From CADEED01 sp963711635 (lineage in GTDB: Bacteria > Pseudomonadota > Gammaproteobacteria > Steroidobacterales > Steroidobacteraceae), in the NCBI GenBank assembly GCA_963711635.1, contig CAVQEZ010000012.1, positions 243,721 to 307,720 of the forward strand: DNA of 64,000 bases, in the 5' to 3' direction. The notes beneath the pieces were generated by a model. The model was not told the origin of the DNA. It ran no database searches and saw nothing but the letters and a program-made list of their open reading frames with translations. A program made the translations under genes and the position numbers. Each line of letters begins with the position of its first letter. Positions within the stretch are counted from its first letter, which is position 1. Shown here piece by piece: positions 16,966-25,833 of the stretch.

Positions 16966-18096
16966 TCAGCGTGTGGGCTCGAGCAGCACCTGCCACACGT
17001 CCAGCTTCTTCGCGCGGAAGGCCGCGGCGCTGGCGCTCAGGTAGTAGTACCACATGCGCCGGAAGCGCTCGTCATAACGCACGGCCATGCGCGACCAGGA
17101 GCGTTCGAAGTTCGCCCGCCACGCGAGCAGCGTTCGCTCGTAATGCGCGCCGATGCTCTGCCAGCTCCTGATCGTGAATACGCCCTCGATGGCACGCTCG
17201 ATCTGCGCGCGCGAGGGGATCATGGAGTTCGGGAAGATGTACTTGTGGATCCACGGATCGGTGTGATTGGTCGAGCGGAAGCCACCGATGGTGTGCAGCA
17301 GGAACTTCCCGCCGGGATGCAGGCAGCGGCGGATCACGCGCATGTAGCGGCGATAGTTGCGCATGCCCACGTGCTCGAACATGCCGATCGAAAACGCGTG
17401 GTCGAACTTCTCGCGCATCTCGCGGTAGTCCTGCAGCCGGATCGCCACCGGCAGGCCCTCGCAGTTGCGCCGGGCGTACGCGGCCTGTTCCTTGGCAATG
17501 GTGACGCCGACGCCGGTGATGCCGAATCTCCCGGCAGCGTACTTGAGGGCGCCGCCCCAGCCGCAGCCCACGTCGAGCACGCGGTGAGCCGGTCGCAGGC
17601 CTAACTTCCCGAGCGTGAGCTCGAGCTTGGCTTCCTGCGCCTCGTCCAGGGTTGTCGCGTTTTCCCAGTACGCGCAGCTGTAGATCATGCGCGCATCGAG
17701 CATGGCGGCGTAAAACTCGTTGCCCAGGTTGTAGTGACGTTCTCCAACCTCGAAGGCGCGCGAGTGTCGCTGCAGGTTGATTGCCGCCGCCGTGAGCCAC
17801 GCGAGCGCATTGCGCCAGGTCCTGACCTTCTCGTCGGCGTTTCCCGCAAACAACCGGTAGATGAAGCCGTCGAGATCGCGCACCTCCCACCAGCCTTCCA
17901 TGTACGACTCGCCCAGCCCGAGCGAGCCGTCGGCGAGCACGCGCGCATAGAAATCTTCGTGATTCACCTGGATGTCCCAGGCATTCGGTCCGTCGATGTC
18001 GATGCCGCAGCTCGACAGAAGACTGGTGAGGCGCGCGCGCACGCGACTGGGTTTGAAACCGTCCTGGAGCTGCTCGAGCGAGGCCTCGCGTTTCAT
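16966..18096 (-). CDS. cfa: Cyclopropane-fatty-acyl-phospholipid synthase
   Basis: About 376 residues from the ATG at 18096, the usual length of Cfa. It transfers a methylene group from S-adenosylmethionine to cis double bonds of membrane phospholipid acyl chains. Visible marks: VGESYMEGWW-like LGESYMEGWW, SAM-binding VLDVGCGWGGALKYAA, and the catalytic-region motifs SIGMFEHVG and YIFPNSMIPS. An upstream extension to 18267 without family similarity is ignored. Stationary-phase or acid protection of membranes is the usual role. No clear operon partner. Confidence 0.9.
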   Translation of the reverse strand: MKREASLEQLQDGFKPSRVRARLTSLLSSCGIDIDGPNAWDIQVNHEDFYARVLADGSLGLGESYMEGWWEVRDLDGFIYRLFAGNADEKVRTWRNALAWLTAAAINLQRHSRAFEVGERHYNLGNEFYAAMLDARMIYSCAYWENATTLDEAQEAKLELTLGKLGLRPAHRVLDVGCGWGGALKYAAGRFGITGVGVTIAKEQAAYARRNCEGLPVAIRLQDYREMREKFDHAFSIGMFEHVGMRNYRRYMRVIRRCLHPGGKFLLHTIGGFRSTNHTDPWIHKYIFPNSMIPSRAQIERAIEGVFTIRSWQSIGAHYERTLLAWRANFERSWSRMAVRYDERFRRMWYYYLSASAAAFRAKKLDVWQVLLEPTR

Positions 18097-18178
18097 GTGA
18101 AGAGTATTCCCAGAATCCGCAAGTGCAACGATCCCGGCGTATTCCGGCGCTTCGCGTAGGAATTGTCCGGCCCGGAAC

Positions 18179-19753
18179 TCAGCGCGCGCCGGCACACTCC
18201 AGCTGCCACAGCACACCATTGGTCCAGCCGAACCCATCCTGGTTGGGATATTCCCCGCCGCGCGCATCGTCTTCGCCCGTCACGTCATACTTTTCCGTCA
18301 ACTTGCCGGTCCGCTTGAACACTTCGACATTTTCCCGGCGCCAGCCGAGCGCGATGGCTTCGGCGAGCTCGCGTTCGCCATAGCGCCGCAGTCCTTCGAT
18401 GGTCAGCCACACCAACGGCGCCCATCCATTGGGAGCGTCCCATTGCTCGCCACTGACAACGGCGGCGGGAACGACGCCTTCCGGACGCAGCAAGCTCAGC
18501 CGCAGCGCGCCGGCGGTCTGATGGGCCTGCTCCGTTTCCGCAACCCCGAAGTACAGCGGATACAGGCCGGCAAGGGTCACTGCCGTCGTGAGCTTTTCCT
18601 CGCGCCACAGGTAGTCCGTGAACATGTGCCGCTTTTCATTCCAGAATACGGCGCGAATGGCCTGGGCGCGCTGCTTGGCCAGCTCCGCCCAGCGCTGCGC
18701 GCCCGCCGCGTCCTGCCTGGCGGCATGTCCCTGCGATATGACGCGTTCGAGCTCGTACAGCAGGCTATTCAGATCCACGGGCAACAGGTCGACGGTGCGG
18801 ATGGTGGACAGCGTGTGGCCGTCTGCCAGCCAGCGCGAGCTGAAGTCCCAGCCGCTCTCGGCGGTGGCGCGCAGATTGCGATACACCTCGGCAGCCGGCC
18901 GTTTCGATTTCGCGGCCGTCTCGATGTCCTCGCGATAAGCCTCTTCACGTGGCGTGGCGCGATCGTCCCAGTAGCGATTGAGCACCACGCCGTTGCGCAA
19001 TCGCACGACGCGTCGATGCGCGCTGCCCGGCGCCAGCTTTTCCGCGCCCTCCATCCAGAACCGGTGCTCGCGCAGCAGCTGCGGCAGGTAGCGCGCGTAC
19101 GCGGCGTCGCCCTCACGCGCCGCCGCGCGTGCCACCATGGCGGCAAAGAAGGGCGGCTGCGAGCGGCTCAGGTAGTAAGTCCGGTTGCCGTTCGGAATGT
19201 GTCCGTAGGCATCGATGAGATGCGCGAAGTTCGCGAGCATGTCGGCGGCCAGCCCGCGCTGCTCCGGTCCTTCGAGACCTAACATCGTGAAATAAGAGTC
19301 CCAGTAATAGATTTCCTGGAAACGCCCGCCGGGCACCACGTAGCGATGCGGCAGCGGCAGCAGCGAGCTGCCGGCCACCGGCTGATCCGGTTGACGGGTC
19401 AGCACCGGCCACAACGAAGTGATGTGCGCGCACACGTCTTCGCCTGGCTTGCTGCGATAGGTGCTCTCCGCGGTCTCCGGCACCGTGAAATGGGCGGCCA
19501 CGAAGGCGCGCAGGTCGAAATCCGCGGAACGACGCGCCTGTCGATAAGCCGCCATGATGGCCTGTGGCGAATCTTTCGGAGTGGCGTCCGCGAAAGTCTT
19601 GCTGTCGCTGAATATGCGCGCGCGCTGCACGGCATCGAACAGCTCGCCATAGACGATCGACGGTGGCTGGGGCGCCGGGGCTTGCGCGGCCAGCGCCGCG
19701 CTGCTCATCAGCCAGAGCGCCCAACTGAAGAAGAGGCCGGGTTTCCTGTTCAT
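18179..19753 (-). CDS. treA: Periplasmic alpha,alpha-trehalase (GH37)
   Basis: 524 residues with a signal peptide (LFFSWALWLMSSAALAAQA). It splits trehalose into two glucose units. Both GH37 signatures are present: PGGRFQEIYYWDSYF (about 142-156) and QWDAPNGWAP (about 437-446). The length matches periplasmic TreA. It lies alone between cfa and the HEXXH protein gene on the same strand. Likely use is scavenging trehalose as carbon source or osmolyte turnover. Confidence 0.92.
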   Translation of the reverse strand: MNRKPGLFFSWALWLMSSAALAAQAPAPQPPSIVYGELFDAVQRARIFSDSKTFADATPKDSPQAIMAAYRQARRSADFDLRAFVAAHFTVPETAESTYRSKPGEDVCAHITSLWPVLTRQPDQPVAGSSLLPLPHRYVVPGGRFQEIYYWDSYFTMLGLEGPEQRGLAADMLANFAHLIDAYGHIPNGNRTYYLSRSQPPFFAAMVARAAAREGDAAYARYLPQLLREHRFWMEGAEKLAPGSAHRRVVRLRNGVVLNRYWDDRATPREEAYREDIETAAKSKRPAAEVYRNLRATAESGWDFSSRWLADGHTLSTIRTVDLLPVDLNSLLYELERVISQGHAARQDAAGAQRWAELAKQRAQAIRAVFWNEKRHMFTDYLWREEKLTTAVTLAGLYPLYFGVAETEQAHQTAGALRLSLLRPEGVVPAAVVSGEQWDAPNGWAPLVWLTIEGLRRYGERELAEAIALGWRRENVEVFKRTGKLTEKYDVTGEDDARGGEYPNQDGFGWTNGVLWQLECAGAR

Positions 19754-19790
19754 GCGCCCGAGCCTAACCCGGCCGCGGCCGCCAGGAATG

Positions 19791-20687
19791 TCAGCGAAGT
19801 GAACGGTTCAAATCGTCGATCGATGCATCGAGCACGTGCGCGTTGACCGGATCCTTTTCGTCGAGCAGCGATCGGGTCTGGATCAGCAGATCGCGCACGC
19901 GCCGCAGCCCGGACGGGTGGCTGCTGCGGATTTCGTCCTCGAGAGTTCCGCCGCCGGTGGCCGCGAGAAACAGGAACAGCGGTACCGCGGTGCGCAGCTC
20001 GTAGTTGGCGTTGACCGCGGTGATGATGGCCCAGCGATCCGCGTCCACTTCGCGCAGGCGGCGCTGCATGAAGTTGTTGCCGACGCCGCTGACGTGTTCG
20101 AGCACGTGGTGTGCGATCTCGTGCAGCAGCACCATTGCCGTCACGGAATCGAGGATCTCGTCACGCAACTCCTGCTGGCGTTCGAGGTCGAGCGTGTTCG
20201 TCAGTCCACCTTCGCATTGACCCCGGACGTTGACCGCGTACGACGTGAAATCGTAGACGTGGCGGCGTTGCTTGCCTTTCCACATGCGTTTCGAATTGTG
20301 GCCGACCAGCTCCGCCAGGTAATCCGAGTATTCGGCCAGACAACCGTCGTGCCCCGCCCAGTCGGCGATCATGGCCTGCGCCAGCCAGTCGGTCACCGCG
20401 AGAAATCCGGCGTTGAATTCCACGATGCGGCGGCCGCCGAAAGCGCGGTGCGCCTCGGCATTCGTCGACCAGGATTGCGGCGCCTCGAAGTCGATCGCGT
20501 CGAGGATCTGCTGCGCGTGTGGTGCGAGTGTCGGACGGATGTCGGCGACCAGCTGGCGGGCCACATCGTCGATGCGCTCGCTGTAGACGCTCAGATCGAC
20601 GTCGCTGGCAACGACAGGGCCACTCGCAAACATGGCGATGGCGAGGGAACCCAATATTTGGTGCCTGAGCACGGCCTGATGATGCAC
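19791..20687 (-). CDS. Exported putative zinc metallopeptidase (HEIAHH)
   Basis: 298 residues with an N-terminal signal (LGSLAIAMFASGPVVA). The motif LLHEIAHHVLEH contains an HEXXH zinc site, and a downstream Asp/Glu-rich helix (REVDADRWA) resembles the third-ligand ExxxDxxA helix of M48-like peptidases. Overall similarity to a named family is not evident. It is encoded 38 bases upstream of trehalase on the same strand. Function: probable periplasmic protease, substrate unknown. Confidence 0.7.
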   Translation of the reverse strand: MHHQAVLRHQILGSLAIAMFASGPVVASDVDLSVYSERIDDVARQLVADIRPTLAPHAQQILDAIDFEAPQSWSTNAEAHRAFGGRRIVEFNAGFLAVTDWLAQAMIADWAGHDGCLAEYSDYLAELVGHNSKRMWKGKQRRHVYDFTSYAVNVRGQCEGGLTNTLDLERQQELRDEILDSVTAMVLLHEIAHHVLEHVSGVGNNFMQRRLREVDADRWAIITAVNANYELRTAVPLFLFLAATGGGTLEDEIRSSHPSGLRRVRDLLIQTRSLLDEKDPVNAHVLDASIDDLNRSLR

Positions 20688-20787
20688 GTTTTTCAGGCTG
20701 GATCAATCGGCTTTTTACGGAACCTAACTGTGCACTCGCGACACTCATCGCCATCGGGGAATGACAACAACGCAAGGAGCTATACCA

Positions 20788-21411
20788 ATGAAGATGACGC
20801 ATATCCTGGCGGTAGCCGGGCTGGCCGCGGCGGGGACCGCGGTCGCACACGGACCTGCCTTCAATGTTCTTTTCAAGTTCGATGGCGGCACCGGCGTTCA
20901 GCCGTTCCGCAGCAGCGCCACCGGACCGGTGGCCAATACCGTCGCAGGCGTGGCCCCCGGCGGCGCCCCCTGGCTGATTCGTACATTCGATGCGGTGATC
21001 CGCAAGAACGGCGACGTGCGCGCGCACGGCGAAGGCGTATTGCTGGCGGGCGCCGATGGCATCGGCTCGCGCGCCGGCCCGCGCCAGGTCGTGCTCTCGC
21101 TGTTCTGCCGCAACGCGCCCGTTCCGCCCGCGGTGGCCGGCACGCTGCAAACCACGCCCTTCAACTCCGAGCCCGTCGATCTCGATGAACACGGCGACTT
21201 CGACGTGCGCAGCAAGCTGACCGACGCCAATGGCGCGACACCGCCGCTGGATTGTGGCGACACCGTCGACAATCGCCCGGTGCTGCTGATCCGTACCATG
21301 GCGGGCAATCCGGCCGCTCCCGGTGCCTGGTTCGCCGCAGGCCTGCTCGCGGACGAGCGTCGCGGTGACCACAACGGACGTGGTGATCACAATGGCGGCC
21401 GCGACTACTGA
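20788..21411 (+). CDS. Small exported protein of unknown function
   Basis: 207 residues; start 20788 is preceded by AAGGAG. An N-terminal signal peptide (ILAVAGLAAAGTAVAHG) is followed by a beta-rich domain with two Cys (LFCRN, LDCGD) that could form a disulfide. The C-terminus is short Asp/His/Gly/Arg-rich repeats (RRGDHNGRGDHNGGRDY), possibly metal-binding. Divergent from the HEXXH protein gene. No family recognised. Confidence 0.65.
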   Translation: MKMTHILAVAGLAAAGTAVAHGPAFNVLFKFDGGTGVQPFRSSATGPVANTVAGVAPGGAPWLIRTFDAVIRKNGDVRAHGEGVLLAGADGIGSRAGPRQVVLSLFCRNAPVPPAVAGTLQTTPFNSEPVDLDEHGDFDVRSKLTDANGATPPLDCGDTVDNRPVLLIRTMAGNPAAPGAWFAAGLLADERRGDHNGRGDHNGGRDY

Positions 21412-21438
21412 TAACTAGTTAGACGATCGAGCGTGCGA

Positions 21439-21468
21439 AACATTCGTGGCAGGGACGCCACGGATGTT
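21439..21468 (+). terminator. Strong 12-bp hairpin after the small exported protein gene
   Basis: AACATTCGTGGC and GCCACGGATGTT pair over 12 bases with one G-U and a 6-base loop, 27 bases past the stop at 21411. There is no T-run after it, so it is either a Rho-assisted end or an mRNA-stabilising hairpin. Confidence 0.45.
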
Positions 21469-21602
21469 CCGCGCGCAATCCGCATTTGCCACTGTATTGC
21501 GGCGCAGCGGATGCAACCCGGGCCGATATCGGCGCTCACTCACACGCCGAATCGACCAAGGACCTATGGTTTCGCGCCGCGCCGCACCGTAGCGTTGGGA
21601 AC

Positions 21603-22469
21603 ATGAACGCACTGGCCCAGCATGCGCTCCGTCCGGGAACCTGGCGCTCGGACGAGCTCACGACGCTAACGCCGGAAACCTGTCGCCTGCTTCCTTCGGG
21701 CAATCGCATGCCGTTGATGGGACTCGGGACCTGGGACCTCACCTTCCACACCGTCGACACCATCTGCAACGCATTCGAGCTCGGCTTTCGCATGATCGAC
21801 ACGGCCGCCGATTACCACACGCAGCGCGGCATTGGCGATGCCATCCGTGCCTGTGGCTTCGAGCGCGAGGCGATCTTCGTCATCACCAAGGTCGAGCCCG
21901 ACGAAGACGCCTACCAGGCGGTGCGCAGGAATCTCACGCAGATGCGGCTCGACTACGTCGACCTGGCGCTGGTTCGCGAGCCTCCCGAACATGGCCTTGG
22001 CGAGCAGGCCTGGCAGGGCCTGCGCCGCGCGAAGCGCGAGGGCATGGTGCGCGACATCGGTGTCAGCAGTTACTCCATCGAATGCATCGAAGAGCTGGTG
22101 TATCGCACCGGGGAACTGCCCGCGGTCAACCAGATCGAGTGGACGCCGTTCGGGCACAGCCCACTCATGCTGGATTTCTGTCGCGAGAACGAAATCATCA
22201 TCCAGGGCTGGAGTCCATTGACGCGCGGCAAGCGGCTCGGCGACGACAAGGTCGGAGCGATGGCGGCGCGCTATGGCAAGACGCCGGCGCAGCTGCTGCT
22301 GCGCTGGAATCTGCAGCTCGGCGTGGTGCCGCTGCCCAAGGCCAACCACGTGCAGCACCAGCGCGAAAATCTCAACGTGTTCGACTTCGAGATACTGGCG
22401 CAGGACATGACGCGGCTGAACGCGCTGAACGAGCATTACTCGGCGCTGGAGAAGCTCGCGTATCTCTAG
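21603..22469 (+). CDS. Aldo/keto reductase with altered active-site His
   Basis: 289 residues. A (beta/alpha)8 NAD(P)H oxidoreductase; motifs are MIDTAADYHTQRG (Asp and Tyr of the tetrad), VITKVEPD (Lys), WSPLTRGKRL and PLPKANH. Where the family and the partial paralogue at 3-629 have His (DLVLIHRAPE), this copy reads DLALVREPPE, so the fourth tetrad residue is Arg. Such a change usually shifts or weakens carbonyl reduction, so the reaction may be unusual. Start 21603 is chosen from the family N-terminus. It converges on the regulator gene with only six bases between stops. Confidence 0.85.
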   Translation: MNALAQHALRPGTWRSDELTTLTPETCRLLPSGNRMPLMGLGTWDLTFHTVDTICNAFELGFRMIDTAADYHTQRGIGDAIRACGFEREAIFVITKVEPDEDAYQAVRRNLTQMRLDYVDLALVREPPEHGLGEQAWQGLRRAKREGMVRDIGVSSYSIECIEELVYRTGELPAVNQIEWTPFGHSPLMLDFCRENEIIIQGWSPLTRGKRLGDDKVGAMAARYGKTPAQLLLRWNLQLGVVPLPKANHVQHQRENLNVFDFEILAQDMTRLNALNEHYSALEKLAYL

Positions 22470-22475
22470 CTCTGA

Positions 22476-24089
22476 CTACCTGAGCCTGGCCATCATCGCC
22501 TTGAAGCGTGGTTCCTCACGCAGCGCATCGTAATCCGGATCGTTCTCGATCCAGTCTTTCTTGCCCCAGCCCTTGTTGAACATGCGCTCGAGGCGGTCGA
22601 GCGCCTGCTCCTTGAGTCCGAGGCGCACATGGACCAGCGCCGAGTTGATGACCACGGCCATGTCATCGGGAAACAGCCGTTCGGCCTGCAGCACCCACTC
22701 GACCGCGCGCTGCGACTGGCCATCCTCGAGCAACGCGCCCGACACCAGCGACAGCGCGCGCGCATTCTGCGGGTTGACCTCCAGCATCCGTTCGGCGCGC
22801 CGAATCGCCTCGCTGTTGATGGGCCGCGCCTCTTCGTGCCGGCCGAGTTTGCGCAAGGATTGCGCTTCGAAGAACGGGCACTCGAAATCCTCGCGACGTA
22901 CTTCGGCGCCGCGATGCCAGAGCTCGATGGATTTCTCGGTGTCTCCCGCGGCGAAAGCCGCGCGTCCGTAGTAGTAATATGTGTCGAAAAGGTTGGGATT
23001 AATGCGCATCGCGGCTTCGAAATGCGCGCATGCGTCGGGGTAGCGACGCATGTTCGAGAGCGCGTAGGCGCGCGCCAGGTGCGCTTCGGCGAGTTCCGGC
23101 GCGAGCTCCATCGCGATGCCACTGGCGCGGTCGGCGGCCTGCAGGTCCGCGTCGTGCGAGCCCCACCACTCGTAGAGCAGCGCATGCAGCATCGCGAGCC
23201 CGGCCCAGGCCGGCGCGTATTCGGCGTCCAGCTCGATGGCCCGCTCGAACAACGACCTGGCCTCGTCCATGTGCGGCTGCTGCATGGTGTGCATGCGCAT
23301 GCGGCCGCGCAGGAAGCGTTCGTAGGTCTCGATGGCGGTGGGCTGGCGGTGCAGCGCGCGGCGTTCGCGCGCGTTGAGCGCACCGCCGCGCAGTAGTTGG
23401 GCCACCTTTTCGGCGATTTCGTCCTGCACCGCGAACACGTCGGCCGCCGACCGGTCGAACTTCTCCGACCACTTGTGATATCCGGTGGCGATGTCGATCA
23501 GCTGCACGGTGATGCGCAGGCGGTCGCCGGCCTTGCGCACGCTGCCTTCGAGCAGACTGCCCACGCCGAGCTTGCGACCGATCTCCTGCAGATCGTGACT
23601 GCCGCGGAACTGGAATGACGAAGTCCGCGCCGCCACGCGCAGGCCTTCCACGTGCGTCAGCGCGTCGATCAACTCCTCGGCCAGGCCATCGCACAAATGC
23701 TCCTGGTCGTGCTCGGGGCTCATGTCCGCGAACGGCAGCACGGCGATGGTCGCCGTGCCGGCAAGTACCGTACCGGTCGCGGTCCGGGCGACCGGCGCCA
23801 GGAATCGATAGCCGAGGCGATGCCGGGTCTCGATGTAGACCGGCTGCTTCGAGTCGTCGCCCAGCGCCCTGCGCAGCTCCTGGATGCAGGTCACCAGCGC
23901 GTCGTCGCTGACCACCGTGCCACGCCACACGCTGGCGAATAGCTCGCTCTTGGACACGGGTTCGCCCGGACGTTCCAGCAGCGTTCCGAGTACCAGCGCG
24001 GCCTTGCGCGTGAGCTTGATCTCGGCATCGTTCTGCCAGAGCCGGGCGCTCGCGGTCTCGAAGCGAAAGTTTCCGAAGGTGTAATTCAT
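22476..24089 (-). CDS. CadC-like winged-helix regulator with TolB-like module and TPRs
   Basis: 537 residues. An OmpR-type winged helix opens the protein (FRFETASARLW to ETRHRLGYRFLAPV, residues 1-105). A TolB/FlgO-like module follows (IAVLPFADMSP to FDRSAADVFAVQDEIAEKV, about 115-245), then TPR repeats to the end. No membrane helix is evident, unlike CadC itself. It probably senses a ligand or partner through the TPR part and binds direct repeats. Three 11-base-spaced TCCCGG repeats lie just upstream in the divergent promoter region. The same middle module occurs in the adenylate cyclase at 32334. Confidence 0.8.
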   Translation of the reverse strand: MNYTFGNFRFETASARLWQNDAEIKLTRKAALVLGTLLERPGEPVSKSELFASVWRGTVVSDDALVTCIQELRRALGDDSKQPVYIETRHRLGYRFLAPVARTATGTVLAGTATIAVLPFADMSPEHDQEHLCDGLAEELIDALTHVEGLRVAARTSSFQFRGSHDLQEIGRKLGVGSLLEGSVRKAGDRLRITVQLIDIATGYHKWSEKFDRSAADVFAVQDEIAEKVAQLLRGGALNARERRALHRQPTAIETYERFLRGRMRMHTMQQPHMDEARSLFERAIELDAEYAPAWAGLAMLHALLYEWWGSHDADLQAADRASGIAMELAPELAEAHLARAYALSNMRRYPDACAHFEAAMRINPNLFDTYYYYGRAAFAAGDTEKSIELWHRGAEVRREDFECPFFEAQSLRKLGRHEEARPINSEAIRRAERMLEVNPQNARALSLVSGALLEDGQSQRAVEWVLQAERLFPDDMAVVINSALVHVRLGLKEQALDRLERMFNKGWGKKDWIENDPDYDALREEPRFKAMMARLR

Positions 24090-24093
24090 CAGA

Positions 24094-24121
24094 TCCCGGC
24101 GAAATCCCGGCGTAGTCCCGG
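24094..24121. promoter_or_regulatory. Three TCCCGG repeats at exact 11-base spacing
   Basis: TCCCGG occurs at 24094, 24105 and 24116, between the winged-helix regulator (start 24089) and the MddA-like gene (start 24196). OmpR-type winged-helix proteins bind such direct repeats, so these may be the regulator's own sites controlling both genes. Confidence 0.5.
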
Positions 24122-24195
24122 GATTCGCGGACCCCGGCGCCCGTAGGCTTTTGGCACATCAAAAGCGGCGAAACAAGGCGCGTCTGGGAGGTTTT

Positions 24196-24975
24196 GTGAA
24201 GCGTGTGAGCATCTTCTTCTACGGCGTCGCCAGTTACGCGCTGTTTTTCGGCACTTTCCTCTATGCGGTCGGATTCATCGGCAATCTGTGGGTGCCGAAA
24301 TCGCTGGACTCGCCGCGCAATGTTCCCCTGGGCGCGGCGCTGGCCATCGACCTCGGCCTGCTCACGCTGTTTGCCGTGCAACACAGCGTCATGGCGCGTC
24401 CGGCCTTCAAGCGCTGGTGGACGCGCATCATTCCCGAGGCTGCCGAGCGCGCCACCTATGTGCTGTTCTCATCATTGGCGCTGATTCTGCTGTTCTGGCT
24501 CTGGCAGCCCATGGGCGGTGAAGTGTGGAAGGTCACCTCGCCGGCGGGCGTCAGATTTCTCCACGGTCTCTACGCCTTCGGCTGGCTGCTGCTGTTGTAC
24601 GTGACCTTCCTCATCAATCACTTCGACCTGTTCGGGCTGCGCCAGGTATGGCTGCAGCTCATCGGCCGGCAGTACACGCCGGTGCCGTTTCGCACGCCCT
24701 GGCTTTACCGCGTGGTACGCCACCCGTTGTACATCGGCTGGTTCACCATCGTCTGGGCGACACCAACGATGACGGTGGCACACCTGGTGTTCGCGGTCAT
24801 GTGCACCGGGTACATTCTGTTCGCGATCCAGCTCGAGGAATACGACCTGATCGCCGCGCATCCCGAGTACGCCGAGTATCGCCGGCGCGTGCCCATGTTG
24901 ATCCCATTCCTGGGGAAGCGGCCCGGCAAGCGCGTGCGCTCGCCGGACGTGATCATCGGGCGCAGTTCGCCATGA
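24196..24975 (+). CDS. mddA: MddA-like membrane methyltransferase (NnrU/isoprenylcysteine MTase fold)
   Basis: About 260 residues from GTG at 24196, preceded by GGGAGG. Several membrane helices and the C-terminal motif YRVVRHPLYIGW ... QLEEYDLIAAHPEYAEYRRRV match membrane methyltransferases of the NnrU/isoprenylcysteine type; HFDLFGLRQVWL fits the MddA group, which methylates methanethiol to dimethyl sulfide with S-adenosylmethionine. The symbol rests on motif memory, not on alignment. Overlaps the next methyltransferase gene by ATGA, so the two are co-translated. Confidence 0.75.
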   Translation: MKRVSIFFYGVASYALFFGTFLYAVGFIGNLWVPKSLDSPRNVPLGAALAIDLGLLTLFAVQHSVMARPAFKRWWTRIIPEAAERATYVLFSSLALILLFWLWQPMGGEVWKVTSPAGVRFLHGLYAFGWLLLLYVTFLINHFDLFGLRQVWLQLIGRQYTPVPFRTPWLYRVVRHPLYIGWFTIVWATPTMTVAHLVFAVMCTGYILFAIQLEEYDLIAAHPEYAEYRRRVPMLIPFLGKRPGKRVRSPDVIIGRSSP

Positions 24976-25772
24976 ATGCCAACGTCGATCTCTTCTACAA
25001 CGCCTACGCCAACTTCAACGAGCAGGTGCTCGCCGCCGTACGCGAAGCGACCTACGGCCAGGACATCGGCCAGAACAGCTGGCTCACTGCCGAGGAACTC
25101 GAGCAATTCATCGGGTGGTTGGACATCGATGCAGGCTCGCACCTGCTCGAAGTGGCCAGCGGCGCGGGCGGCCCGGCATTGCACATCGCGGACAAGCACG
25201 GCTGCCGCGTCACCGGGGTGGACGTCAATGCCCACGGCGTGGCCACGGCGCGCCGCGCGGCGGTGGCCGCCGGGCTCACGCACCTGGTGAAGTTCAAGGT
25301 GGCGGATGCCACCGACGCGTTGCCCTTCGTCGATGACAGGTTCGAGGGATTGATGTGCATCGATTCGATGAATCATTTCCCCGATCGTGTCGCGGCGCTC
25401 AAGGAGTGGCGCCGCGTGCTGAAGCCCGGCGCGCGCGCCGTGTTCACCGACCCGGTGGCCGTCACCGGGCCGGTGACCAGCGAGGAACTGGCGCAGCGCA
25501 GCTCCATCGGATTGTTCGTGTTCGTGCCCCGCGCGGTCAACGAGGAGCTGATCGCGCAAGCGGGCTTTCGCATCCTGCGCCAGCTCGACGTCACCGGGAA
25601 TGCCGTGCTGGTCTCGCGCCGCTGGCGCGAGGCGCGCCAGCGATTCAGCGGCGACCTGCTGCGCATCGAGGGGCAGGAGCGTTTTGACGGAGTCCAGAAA
25701 TTCCTCGCTGCCGTGCACCGGCTGAGCAGCGAACGGCGGCTCTCGCGCATCGCCTACCTGGTGGAGAAGTAA
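24972..25772 (+). CDS. Class I SAM-dependent methyltransferase
   Basis: 266 residues. Rossmann methyltransferase with motif I LLEVASGAGGPAL, motif II VTGVDVNAHGV, and VADATDALPFVDDRFEGLMCIDSM as motifs III-IV, close to UbiE/small-molecule methyltransferases. Its start lies in the stop of the MddA-like gene (ATGA). Substrate unknown; the pairing suggests a small thiol or related metabolite. Confidence 0.82.
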   Translation: MNANVDLFYNAYANFNEQVLAAVREATYGQDIGQNSWLTAEELEQFIGWLDIDAGSHLLEVASGAGGPALHIADKHGCRVTGVDVNAHGVATARRAAVAAGLTHLVKFKVADATDALPFVDDRFEGLMCIDSMNHFPDRVAALKEWRRVLKPGARAVFTDPVAVTGPVTSEELAQRSSIGLFVFVPRAVNEELIAQAGFRILRQLDVTGNAVLVSRRWREARQRFSGDLLRIEGQERFDGVQKFLAAVHRLSSERRLSRIAYLVEK

Positions 25773-25833
25773 ACACCCGCCACCCGAACTACCCTAAGCT
25801 CTGCTCCAGGGACTCGGGGGCAGGGAGCGATCG

